Positions 56,226 to 64,000 of a stretch of DNA of 64,000 bases are shown in pieces (within the stretch, counting starts at the first letter, position 1; each line of letters begins with the position of its first letter). Position numbers and translations under genes: made by a program. Below the pieces are notes generated by a model. That model ran no database searches. It saw only the letters and a list, made by a program, of their open reading frames with translations, and was not told the DNA's origin. Source of the DNA: an uncultured Bacteroidota bacterium (lineage in GTDB: Bacteria; Bacteroidota; Bacteroidia; Chitinophagales; Chitinophagaceae); assembly GCA_903835005.1 (NCBI GenBank), contig CAILLK010000157.1, positions 1-64,000 of the forward strand, in the 5' to 3' direction.

Positions 56226-56966
56226 TTACTGCCTTGTAAACTTCCTGGTTAAAATCACACTGCCGGTACTGTTATACAGTCTCAGGAAATATATACCTGA
56301 AGGTATGTTTTCGATGTTCAGATTAGCGCTTGTTCCCGATACTTTATAAACACTCATTACCTTACCTATAATGTTATAAACAGCAATATTTTTCACATCC
56401 AGGCTGGCATCATAAACTACATTTAATTCATTATAGGCAGGGTTTGGATACAGAACAAAATCTTCTGCAGGTTTGGTATTATTGACATTAGTAGCAGCAC
56501 AATTCTTACGAACAATAAATGTCATGGTAGCGGAGTCCGTAGGTATGTTATAGTTGTGTGCTCTCACAGTTACATAATGGCAGCCACTCGATGCATCGAA
56601 TGCCGGGGAGGTAGTTGTTAAGGCAGTCTGAAGGTGAAAATCTCCGGTGCCGTTAGGATATTGCGAAGAATATTTTATGGTAGTTGGCCATAGATTGCTA
56701 AAATTGTAACAGAGATTGTTGTCACAGATTCCTGTAGCCCCTTGCCAGTCTGCAGGAAAATCTGTTGCTATTACTTTCCAGCTAAGCTGAACACTGTCGG
56801 TAACTATTGTTGACGGATTAACTACATAATCTGGCAGGTTAACTAACCCGGTTCCGGTATAGTTTAATATTACCGTATCATGCTGATAACTAAATGATTG
56901 AGCTGAAACAGTATATAAACCGGTGAAAATCAGAAACGCAGCTGATAAAAAATAAATCTTCCTCAT
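56226..56966 (-). CDS. T9SS-sorted secreted protein, paralog A2
   Basis: 246 residues from the ATG at 56966; the frame stays open to 57029, but only the later Met gives a clean signal peptide (KIYFLSAAFLIFTGLYTVSA). Domain motif WKVIATDFPADW and CDNNLCY, matching the A1 product, and a C-terminal T9SS type A sorting domain (LYPNPAYNELNVVYDASLDV, IPSGIYFLRLYN). Function unknown. Its own terminator lies between it and A1, so the pair is not one operon. Confidence 0.82.
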   Translation of the reverse strand: MRKIYFLSAAFLIFTGLYTVSAQSFSYQHDTVILNYTGTGLVNLPDYVVNPSTIVTDSVQLSWKVIATDFPADWQGATGICDNNLCYNFSNLWPTTIKYSSQYPNGTGDFHLQTALTTTSPAFDASSGCHYVTVRAHNYNIPTDSATMTFIVRKNCAATNVNNTKPAEDFVLYPNPAYNELNVVYDASLDVKNIAVYNIIGKVMSVYKVSGTSANLNIENIPSGIYFLRLYNSTGSVILTRKFTRQ

Positions 56967-57062
56967 AATAATCAATTTGACATTGCAAATTAAGGATCTT
57001 TTCACTGGTAGCCAAATAAATCTCTTCATTCAAAAGCAAAAAAAACGCTAATACTTATTCTA

Positions 57063-57097
57063 AATTAAAAAGCTGCCTTACGGGCAGCTTTTTAATT
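57063..57097 (-). terminator. Terminator for the T9SS gene at 57115
   Basis: Perfect 15-bp stem AATTAAAAAGCTGCC/GGCAGCTTTTTAATT, loop TTACG. It lies 18 bp past the stop codon on the minus strand, with A/T-rich arms. Confidence 0.8.
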
Positions 57098-57114
57098 TTT
57101 TAAACTAAACTGAC

Positions 57115-59049
57115 TTACTTAACAATTGAGAAATGCTCAGTTTGCGTATCTCCGTTGGTATGAATAACCATGTTGTAGACTCCGCTGGCCAGCATTGATG
57201 TGTTAACCTGGATAGTATGCGCTCCTGCTTCCATTGATTCATTGGCAACATTGTTCATTACCCGGCCCAATGCATCTACAATCATTACCTGTACATCTGA
57301 TTGCTCAGTAAGGCTGAAAGAAAGGGTAGCTTCATTGTTTGCCGGGTTAGGATAGATATTTATTTTACCATCTATTGCGGCGAGTGCATTAACATTTGTG
57401 GTATTTACAAAATTAATATCATCAACCCACATTGAGTTACCACCACCATGTGTGTATTTGAATCCGATAATTACACTTCCTGCCGGCACTGAACTCAGAC
57501 TTGCTGAACGCTGTGCATAATTTGATGCAGCGGTTGGCACTACAAGGCTGCTTGCATTTAATGCCATGGTAGCCATAGTGGTTCCTGTCATTGTCCAAAT
57601 AGATGTCCATGTGCTGCCGCAATTGGTTGAATATACTACATCAAGCGCATCTGTGTTTGTAGTAGCAATCTGTGCATATGCTTCCCAGAAGGTAATCTTC
57701 TCGTGTGCAGGATTTGTCAGATTAACTTCTGGCAGATAAAATGTATTGTTGACATTAGTTGATGAGAAATATCCCAGCTCCGCGCCCATTGCATGAGATC
57801 CGGTATGGCCCAGTGGCGTAGATGTATTATACCAGTCTTCCCATGTACTGCCGTCGCTGTAATTGTCTGTTGAATAATATCCGGTGTCACTGCTTTCAAA
57901 GCTGGTTGAAAATGGCAGTGCAGCAGCGGCGGAATTCTCAATAAAGAAATAGCTGTAAGAATAATTATTAACCTGATTGATAGCAACAACTCCGTTTGGC
58001 TTTGCTACTGAATCAGCAAAATAATGGTATCCTGCTGCATTAACAGTTACTGAAAGTGCGGGCAGAGTTACTGTAGTTGTAGCTGTAGAAGCAAGGCTGC
58101 CGCTCCAGGAATAAGATGAATAAGTGCCGCCATCCACATTATAATAAATAGTAGCTGAAGTCAATGTACCTGAACCTGGGTTTTTCAGCACCATGCTATG
58201 TGTTAAGCTGGTTGTTCCTGTTGCACAGCTCATTGCCGGGCCTGCTGTTCCTGCTGTTGCCACGTCGGTAGCCATTATTGGCAACGGAGTTGCCTTGGCT
58301 GCCTGCTGTATTGATTTATCAACATCATTCTGGATCCAGCATACTATGAAAGGGCTGCCTGATTTATCAACATATGAAGGCACTGCTCCTTTGATTGTAT
58401 AGGTATGGGTGTTACCCACAGCCCATGAACCTGCCATCGGTGTGCCGAGTGTATCGGGATACATGGCCTGTACCACATTTTCAAAATGGGTTTCGCCGTT
58501 GCTTCCTGGTGAAGTAAGGAAATTATTTGTTTCTGCAAGCACAGTACGAAGGTACAGGGTACCTGAGTAAGCAGTAACACAAGTAACTGTTATTGTGGCT
58601 GTTACAGAGTCAAATGCCGAATTCCATACATTGGATACAGTAATATTAAAAGGCGCAGCTATTGCGGCTTCTGTTGTAATATCACCTGCTGTAAAACATC
58701 CGGGATGACCGGCACTGCTGCCTGCAGGTGAGCCGCAGGATGGATCAGGCACATGACCATCATAACGACCATATGGTGCAAATGGAATTGCATAATAGTT
58801 TTGCATGCGGGTAACGATATCTGGAGTGCGCTGGCAATAAAAGCCCGTAGATGGTATTGGCACCATATAGGCAATGTGAATCAATTGGCTTGAATAACCA
58901 TTTATCAACGTCCAGAAGTCTGGATTGGTTGCAGCACATGGCCCGCAGTTTTCTCCCGTAAATTCTTCATGCAATGTCATTCGCGTCTGCGACATTGCTG
59001 TCATAGTAATGGAAGCAAGCGCTACCACAGAAAGTAAAATCTTTTTCAT
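57115..59049 (-). CDS. T9SS-sorted secreted protein with thioredoxin-like CGPC motif, paralog B1
   Basis: 644 residues. Signal peptide (about 1-21). The N-terminal domain opens LHEEFTGENCGPCAATNPDF, with Cys35-Gly-Pro-Cys38 as in thioredoxin active sites, in the position where Omp28-related proteins carry a CxxC. It continues with an Ig-like beta region (about 130-330), a jelly-roll/MAM-like region (about 370-560) and a T9SS type A sorting domain (about 565-644, IYPNPANNEATLSFSL). It is probably an outer-surface redox or structural protein. It is the closest relative of B2 and shares nearly identical runs, for example GSNGETHFENVVQAMYPDTL. Confidence 0.82.
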   Translation of the reverse strand: MKKILLSVVALASITMTAMSQTRMTLHEEFTGENCGPCAATNPDFWTLINGYSSQLIHIAYMVPIPSTGFYCQRTPDIVTRMQNYYAIPFAPYGRYDGHVPDPSCGSPAGSSAGHPGCFTAGDITTEAAIAAPFNITVSNVWNSAFDSVTATITVTCVTAYSGTLYLRTVLAETNNFLTSPGSNGETHFENVVQAMYPDTLGTPMAGSWAVGNTHTYTIKGAVPSYVDKSGSPFIVCWIQNDVDKSIQQAAKATPLPIMATDVATAGTAGPAMSCATGTTSLTHSMVLKNPGSGTLTSATIYYNVDGGTYSSYSWSGSLASTATTTVTLPALSVTVNAAGYHYFADSVAKPNGVVAINQVNNYSYSYFFIENSAAAALPFSTSFESSDTGYYSTDNYSDGSTWEDWYNTSTPLGHTGSHAMGAELGYFSSTNVNNTFYLPEVNLTNPAHEKITFWEAYAQIATTNTDALDVVYSTNCGSTWTSIWTMTGTTMATMALNASSLVVPTAASNYAQRSASLSSVPAGSVIIGFKYTHGGGNSMWVDDINFVNTTNVNALAAIDGKINIYPNPANNEATLSFSLTEQSDVQVMIVDALGRVMNNVANESMEAGAHTIQVNTSMLASGVYNMVIHTNGDTQTEHFSIVK

Positions 59050-59202
59050 TTTGCTGTTTTTAGTTTAAAGTATTATGGTTATGATTTTTTTAGCTTACGA
59101 AATTAGGGAAAAATACAATTCAAATACAGTACTGTTAAATATTTTTATTGCTCATGCCAATGAATTCTAAATATCTCCTGATATATTCCTTCCTGTTTTA
59201 CA

Positions 59203-59243
59203 AAAACATAAGAAGCTATTTATTGCATAGCTTCTTATGTTTT
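59203..59243 (-). terminator. Terminator for the T9SS gene at 59267
   Basis: Perfect 17-bp stem (59203-59219 with 59227-59243, arm AAAACATAAGAAGCTAT), 7-nt loop. T-rich on the minus strand exit. Confidence 0.82.
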
Positions 59244-59266
59244 ACAATTTCGGGCAGCGTATAGAT

Positions 59267-61207
59267 TTACTTTACGATACCCAGTTTTTCCGCACAGATA
59301 CCGCTTTCTGTTTTGATAACAACAGTGTAGATACCGGCAGAAAATGCCGATGTATTTACAGGGATCAGATGAATACCTGCATCCATTTTCCCACAGGCCT
59401 GATTATAAATAATACGACCGGTTTCATCCGTTACACTGATCTGCACATCGCCTGCATTAATAAGATTCAGAGAAAGTGTAGCTACATCAGTTGCCGGATT
59501 TGGATAAATACCTGTCAGAACCGACTTCGGGTTTACCTGGCCAACAGAAGTTGTAGAACGGATATTAATATCATCAACCCATATATTATTACCAAAATCG
59601 CTGGTACCACGCAGTCCGAGAATAGCACCGGCTGGTACTGTAGACAGACTTACCGTCTGCTCAACATATTGTGATGATGTTGGTGTAAACGGTGATGTGG
59701 AAACTGGCAGATTCGCCAGAGAAGTGCCTGATTTCAGCCACAGTGAGGTCCAGGTACTGCCGCAATCTGTAGAATATACCACTTCAAGTGAATCATTCTC
59801 CGGAGAGGCTGCCGTATATTCACAATGCGAAGTATAGAATGTCAGTACATTATCTGTACCTGAAGCTACTTCAGGCAATGTCATAACACCAACAACTGCC
59901 TGGTTAAAATCATAGCAATCATATAGTGCAGCGTTTGTGCCGGTATGGGCAAGCGATGCGCCGGTACCGTTATCATATATGCCCCAGGTAGCGCCGGGAG
60001 TGTTTACCGCAATCATATCAAATTTGCCCAGATCAGCAGTTTCAAAGCTGGTGCTGTATGGAAGACCTAAAGCAGTTGTGCTTTCGATGAATACAGACTG
60101 GCCACCTGCATTATTAACAAGATTATAATCAGTGGCGCCATTAGGTTTTGCAACCGAATCAAAAACCGAGTGATATAATGCACCTGCTACCGTAAGGGAA
60201 TAAACTGGCATTGTAACAGATGCTGTTGCACCAGTCGCCAGACTTCCGGTCCAGGGGCTCGTTAGCAATGTGCCGCCATCAATACTGTAATAGATAGTGG
60301 CTGATGTAAGCGTGGTACTTCCGCTGTTTTTCAGCGTAACGGTATGTCCCAGTGAGTAAGGCCCGTTGGCTACACAAACCAGAGGAGATGTAGTTGCTAC
60401 TGCAGTAATGGCAGCATCGTTGGCAACTGAGGGAAGTGGTGCGGCCTGCGCTGCCTGATGGATGGATTGATCAACGTCATTCTGTATCCAGCATACGATA
60501 TAAGGACTTCCAGACTTGTCAACATAGGAAGGAACTGCGCCTTTAACAGTATAGGTATGGGTACTGCCTGCAGCCCATGTGCCAGCCATTACAGTACCTA
60601 ATGTGTCAGGATACATAGCCTGTACCACATTTTCAAAATGGGTTTCCCCGTTGCTTCCGGGCGATGTGGCAAAATTATTGGTTTCTGCAAGAACTGTTCT
60701 TAGATAGAACGTACCTGTATCTGCTGTTACGCAGGTTACAGTTATAGTTGCTGCTACCGAATCAAAGTTCGTGCTCCATGCGTTAGTAACGCTGATATTA
60801 AATTTGGCTGGTATAGCAGCTTCCGCGTCTATATCTGCTTGTACAAAACATCCGGGATGTCCTCCACTGCTGCCTGCAGGTGAGCCGCAGGATGGATCAG
60901 GCACATGACCATCATACCGGCCATATGGTGCAAATGGCACTGCATAATAATCCAGCATCCTGGTATAAATATCAGCGGTCCGGTTGCAGTAGAAACCTGC
61001 CGACGGAATAGGAACCATATAGGAAATGTGTATCAGCTTCGACGGGTTTCCTGAACCATCGCATAATGACCAGAAACCCGGATTGGTAGCAGCGCATGGC
61101 CCGCAGTTTTCACCGGTAAATTCTTCGTGTAACGTCATGCGGGTCTGACCGCTGGCAGTTACCAGGCAAACTGATACTACCATAAATGAAAGTAAAATTT
61201 TCTTCAT
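59267..61207 (-). CDS. T9SS-sorted secreted protein with thioredoxin-like CGPC motif, paralog B2
   Basis: 646 residues with the same layout as B1: signal peptide, LHEEFTGENCGPCAATNPGF with Cys35 and Cys38, Ig-like and jelly-roll-like regions, and a T9SS type A sorting domain (IYPNPATDVATLSLNL). The first 250 residues are much closer to B1 than the later jelly-roll part. Each copy has its own terminator. Function unknown; the Cys pair suggests disulfide chemistry at the cell surface. Confidence 0.82.
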   Translation of the reverse strand: MKKILLSFMVVSVCLVTASGQTRMTLHEEFTGENCGPCAATNPGFWSLCDGSGNPSKLIHISYMVPIPSAGFYCNRTADIYTRMLDYYAVPFAPYGRYDGHVPDPSCGSPAGSSGGHPGCFVQADIDAEAAIPAKFNISVTNAWSTNFDSVAATITVTCVTADTGTFYLRTVLAETNNFATSPGSNGETHFENVVQAMYPDTLGTVMAGTWAAGSTHTYTVKGAVPSYVDKSGSPYIVCWIQNDVDQSIHQAAQAAPLPSVANDAAITAVATTSPLVCVANGPYSLGHTVTLKNSGSTTLTSATIYYSIDGGTLLTSPWTGSLATGATASVTMPVYSLTVAGALYHSVFDSVAKPNGATDYNLVNNAGGQSVFIESTTALGLPYSTSFETADLGKFDMIAVNTPGATWGIYDNGTGASLAHTGTNAALYDCYDFNQAVVGVMTLPEVASGTDNVLTFYTSHCEYTAASPENDSLEVVYSTDCGSTWTSLWLKSGTSLANLPVSTSPFTPTSSQYVEQTVSLSTVPAGAILGLRGTSDFGNNIWVDDINIRSTTSVGQVNPKSVLTGIYPNPATDVATLSLNLINAGDVQISVTDETGRIIYNQACGKMDAGIHLIPVNTSAFSAGIYTVVIKTESGICAEKLGIVK

Positions 61208-61380
61208 TGCTGCTTTTTAAGTTTAAATATTTAAGATAAAATTAATTTTGAAGCGCTAAAATTAAGACTATTATTGGGTAATAAGCAAAAATAATTAGCA
61301 GCTTAAGAAAACTCCTAAAATAATTCTACAACAAAAATGTAATTATAATATATGATACTCCGTTTTAATTAAAAAAATAA

Positions 61381-61413
61381 TGGGCCGAACGAAATAATAT
61401 CTCGTTCGGCCCA
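61381..61413 (-). terminator. Terminator for the Omp28-like gene
   Basis: Perfect 12-bp stem TGGGCCGAACGA/TCGTTCGGCCCA with a 9-nt loop, followed by T on the minus strand exit (A-run 61371-61377). Confidence 0.85.
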
Positions 61414-61432
61414 TTCTTTTTTAAACAGTTCC

Positions 61433-62680
61433 TTATTTATTTATAACAAATTCTTTCGTCACTTTTTCTCCGCCATTATAAATGTTCATTAAATAGTTTC
61501 CATTAGCGAAATTGTTGAGTTCAATCGACTCACCGAATATCGTACCACCAGCAACATATTCTTTTACCAGCACTAACTGACCTGCCGCATTAACGATTTC
61601 AATTTTTGTAGCAGTTGGCTCACTCAATGTACCCTTAACAGTAATCCTTGTTGAAGCAGGATTAGGATAAAGAGATACATCTGTCATTGCTTTTACAGTT
61701 TCAGCCACTCCCGTAGCCGACTCAGAAGCTGGCATCAGCCTTACTTTTGCCTGTATTACATTTTCAATGTAATTACCATTAGTAGTACTTGCAGGGCCGG
61801 GTTTCTGAACTAAACCCATAACCTTCATAAACTTGGGGTTGAATACAGTAGTATCAAACTTGAAAGTATATGTCTTGGTGTAGGTTGCATTGGCTGCAGG
61901 ATTGGTAAACGCCGCATCGCCAAATATATCAGTGGCAAGGTAGGCTCTTACTACATTCATATGAGAATAATTGGCTGCAGGGAGTATCGCGCAACTGCTG
62001 CAGGGATAACCAGGACATGATGAAGCGCATAAACCGGTAAACCAGCAGGTGCTGCCATCGCAGGCGGGGCCATAACTTGTAGAGTACATATAACTATGCT
62101 GCTGGAAATTTCCGGTAGCGCTGGAAATACTGTCTTCAGTAATGAATGCATTGATGTTCCATGTTCCTGTCTGGGCAGATAATGATTTTGCTGTAACTGT
62201 GATAGTAATCGTACCCGTATCAGGATGGGAGGCAACCGGATGGGTGTATATACATTTCAGACTTACATCAAATTTAGGAGACAAAGCATTCTCCGTACTC
62301 ACCCAATTTTCCCATGGCCGGTTCAATCCTACTGCATTTGCCGGAGTAGCTTCATGTATATCCAATTGCACGGTACGGTCAATTGCCGCCGCCGGGAAGC
62401 CTAATACATAACCGGTACCTCCGCAAAACGGGTCTCCGGCTACAACCATGTTTGAGCCATCATAGTAGGAGCCGTGCCACGAAGCAATAATTGCACGCGG
62501 ATAAACCCCTTCAATAGCCTGCTCAATATCCTGCGCGCCATCAGGGCAATAACCACAACCAGGGCCTGTAGCTTCCTCAACTAATACGTATTTTTGTCCG
62601 CCGGTAGTAACTTTATACTGCCCGAAAGAGGTATTCATTATCAGCATAGCTGACAAAAAAAGAATAGATTTCAGTTTCAT
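61433..62680 (-). CDS. Omp28-related T9SS-sorted protein
   Basis: 415 residues. Signal peptide (ILFLSAMLIMNTSFG). The N-terminal domain reads VLVEEATGPGCGYCPDGAQ, the Omp28/thioredoxin-like opening with Cys42 and Cys45, followed by ASWHGSYYDGSN and FPAAAIDR. A Cys-rich insertion near 210-235 (CDGSTCWFTGLCASSCPGYP) is unusual. The end (about 335-415, LYPNPASTRITVKGTL) is a T9SS type A sorting domain. Omp28-like proteins are surface-exposed; the redox role is inferred from the CxxC. Confidence 0.82.
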   Translation of the reverse strand: MKLKSILFLSAMLIMNTSFGQYKVTTGGQKYVLVEEATGPGCGYCPDGAQDIEQAIEGVYPRAIIASWHGSYYDGSNMVVAGDPFCGGTGYVLGFPAAAIDRTVQLDIHEATPANAVGLNRPWENWVSTENALSPKFDVSLKCIYTHPVASHPDTGTITITVTAKSLSAQTGTWNINAFITEDSISSATGNFQQHSYMYSTSYGPACDGSTCWFTGLCASSCPGYPCSSCAILPAANYSHMNVVRAYLATDIFGDAAFTNPAANATYTKTYTFKFDTTVFNPKFMKVMGLVQKPGPASTTNGNYIENVIQAKVRLMPASESATGVAETVKAMTDVSLYPNPASTRITVKGTLSEPTATKIEIVNAAGQLVLVKEYVAGGTIFGESIELNNFANGNYLMNIYNGGEKVTKEFVINK

Positions 62681-62859
62681 TTCTTATGTCTGTTTTAATG
62701 TTAAAATTATAAGATCGGAAGCAATTTAGTAAAAATATTAATACCAGCACTGCATTTTAAAACATATTTTTTTTTATCTTGACACAAGCATTAATATAGG
62801 TATTTTTCACAATTTACAACTGCATCCCTGGGTGCCCTCCCCTTTTTCCCGTTATTAAC

Positions 62860-62867
62860 TACCTTTG
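62860..62867 (+). promoter_or_regulatory. TACCTTTG promoter box for pruA
   Basis: Exact TAnnTTTG match, 30 bp before the start codon at 62898; no clear -33 TTTG. Transcription would begin near 62873. Confidence 0.5.
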
Positions 62868-62897
62868 CAGCCGATTTTAATTTATAAAGCAACTATA

Positions 62898-64000
62898 ATG
62901 AATAACGCTTATTTCGATTTTGCAGAACCAAAGAATGAACCGGTGCTCAGCTATGCCCCGGGCAGCCACGAACGTAAAGCTTTGCAGGCTGCTATAGCCG
63001 AACTCAAAGGCCAGGTGCGCGATATACCAATGTATATAGATGGCCGGGAAGTGCGGGGTGAAGTGAAAAAAGAAATCCGGCCGCCGCACGAGAAAAGTCA
63101 TCTGCTGGGCCATTTTTACCCTTCCACCGAAGAAAATGTGCACGATGCCATCGATGCCGCATTATCTGTTCGCGAAACATGGGCCGCACTCAGTTGGGAG
63201 CACCGTGCTGCCATCTTTATGAAAGCCGCCGACCTGCTCGCCACCAAGTACCGTTTCCGCATGAATGCCGCTACCATGCTGGGCCAGAGCAAAAATGCCT
63301 ACCAGGCCGAGATCGACAGCTCCTGCGAGCTCATAGATTTCCTCAGGTTCAATGTCCATTTCCTCAGCCAGATCTATAAACAACAGCCACTTTCGCCATC
63401 AGGCATGAACAACCGCATGGAGTACCGTCCGCTCGAGGGTTTTGTGCTCGCGGTTACCCCGTTCAACTTTACTGCAATAGGCGGCAATCTGCCCACAGCG
63501 CCCGCCATGTGCGGCAATGTAGTGGTATGGAAGCCGGCCAATACACAGGTATACTCGGCCAGTGTGTTTATGGAAATACTTAAGGAAGCCGGCCTGCCCG
63601 ATGGCGTTATCAACCTTATATACCCTTCAGGCCCCGTGCTGGGTGAGATCTGCTATGCGCATCCTTATTTTGCAGGCGTGCATTTCACCGGTTCCACAGC
63701 CGTTTTCCAGAGCATGTGGAAGAGCATCGGCAACAATATATCCCGCTACAAATCATACCCCCGCATAGTGGGCGAAACCGGCGGCAAAGATTTTGTGTTT
63801 GTGCACCCTTCTGCCAATGTTAATGCAGTAGTAGCAGGCCTTGCCCGTGGCGCATTCGAATACCAGGGCCAGAAATGTTCCGCAGCTTCGCGCGCCTACC
63901 TGCCTGCCAATCTCGCAACAGAGATAAAAGAAAAACTGGTGAAAGAACTCAAAACCATGAAAATGGGCATTGTAGATGATTTCACCAACTTCATCAATGC
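62898..64000 (+). CDS. pruA: L-glutamate gamma-semialdehyde dehydrogenase, 5' part
   Basis: The first 367 codons are in the window; the gene runs off the end. The enzyme oxidises glutamate gamma-semialdehyde (from proline) to glutamate with NAD+. Seen: LAVTPFNFTAIGGNLPTAPA, VVWKPAN, HFTGSTAVF, GETGGKDFVF with Glu293 and the catalytic Cys327 in QGQKCSAASR. It is the single-domain type (no proline dehydrogenase part precedes it). It starts at the ATG at 62898, 30 bp after a promoter box. Confidence 0.95.
   Translation, partial: MNNAYFDFAEPKNEPVLSYAPGSHERKALQAAIAELKGQVRDIPMYIDGREVRGEVKKEIRPPHEKSHLLGHFYPSTEENVHDAIDAALSVRETWAALSWEHRAAIFMKAADLLATKYRFRMNAATMLGQSKNAYQAEIDSSCELIDFLRFNVHFLSQIYKQQPLSPSGMNNRMEYRPLEGFVLAVTPFNFTAIGGNLPTAPAMCGNVVVWKPANTQVYSASVFMEILKEAGLPDGVINLIYPSGPVLGEICYAHPYFAGVHFTGSTAVFQSMWKSIGNNISRYKSYPRIVGETGGKDFVFVHPSANVNAVVAGLARGAFEYQGQKCSAASRAYLPANLATEIKEKLVKELKTMKMGIVDDFTNFIN

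Noticed and set aside
55304-62680. T9SS machinery genes
   Set aside because: These genes carry only C-terminal sorting domains, so they are cargo; no Por/Spr/Gld component was seen in the window.
1-64000. tRNA, rRNA, riboswitch, transposase or integrase
   Set aside because: Intergenic regions were read on both strands and none showed a cloverleaf, rRNA segment, known riboswitch core or transposase motif.

Overview
The window looks like chromosome from a Bacteroidota bacterium, most likely of the Chitinophagaceae/Sphingobacteriia type. The evidence is six proteins ending in type IX secretion (T9SS) type A sorting domains, Bacteroidota-type promoter boxes (TAnnTTTG) instead of sigma70 boxes, few Shine-Dalgarno sites, an Omp28-like protein, a kynurenine 3-monooxygenase and an M3 oligopeptidase. 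No rRNA, tRNA, CRISPR array, transposase or prophage was seen.

Layout. 1-9.4 kb: a 2950-residue secreted surface protein with 19 tandem repeats of about 89 residues. 9.5-22.6 kb: mostly housekeeping genes (secreted esterase, M3 peptidase, radA, class A PBP, RluA-type pseudouridine synthase, ybeY, a Uma2 protein, kmo, recJ). 22.7-24.7 kb: an AT-rich two-gene unit, an OLD/AriA-like AAA ATPase and a TOPRIM-like partner, behind a palindrome-bearing promoter; it looks like an anti-phage or toxin-type module. 24.7-34.1 kb: a YncE-type beta-propeller, a two-component system and a TolC/MFP/RND efflux operon, with a DUF1016 nuclease gene placed between adaptor and pump. 34.3-46.5 kb: a probable cell-surface glycan cluster made of an MBOAT O-acyltransferase, two paralogous AlgX/AlgJ-like SGNH proteins and five tandem paralogous polytopic membrane proteins with GT-C glycosyltransferase character and a conserved C-terminal domain. 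46.5-51.8 kb: amino-acid permease, FRG-domain protein, orphan antitoxin-like gene, alpha/beta hydrolase, ECF sigma factor with a membrane partner. 52.2-55.1 kb: gcvP. 55.3-62.7 kb: five minus-strand T9SS cargo genes (two paralogous pairs plus an Omp28-like protein), with strong hairpin terminators between them. 62.9-64 kb: the 5' part of the L-glutamate gamma-semialdehyde dehydrogenase gene.

How the parts may work together. The MBOAT, SGNH and GT-C-like genes are collinear and nearly gapless, so they probably build and acylate one surface glycan or glycoprotein. The five paralogs are the best candidate here for an undescribed system, because expansion to five adjacent copies with one retained C-terminal domain suggests either variant sugar or acceptor specificities or a multi-step assembly. 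The ATPase/TOPRIM pair, the FRG gene, the DUF1016 gene and the orphan antitoxin are scattered accessory genes of the kind found in defence repertoires. All functional assignments come from reading motifs by eye; no database search was run.
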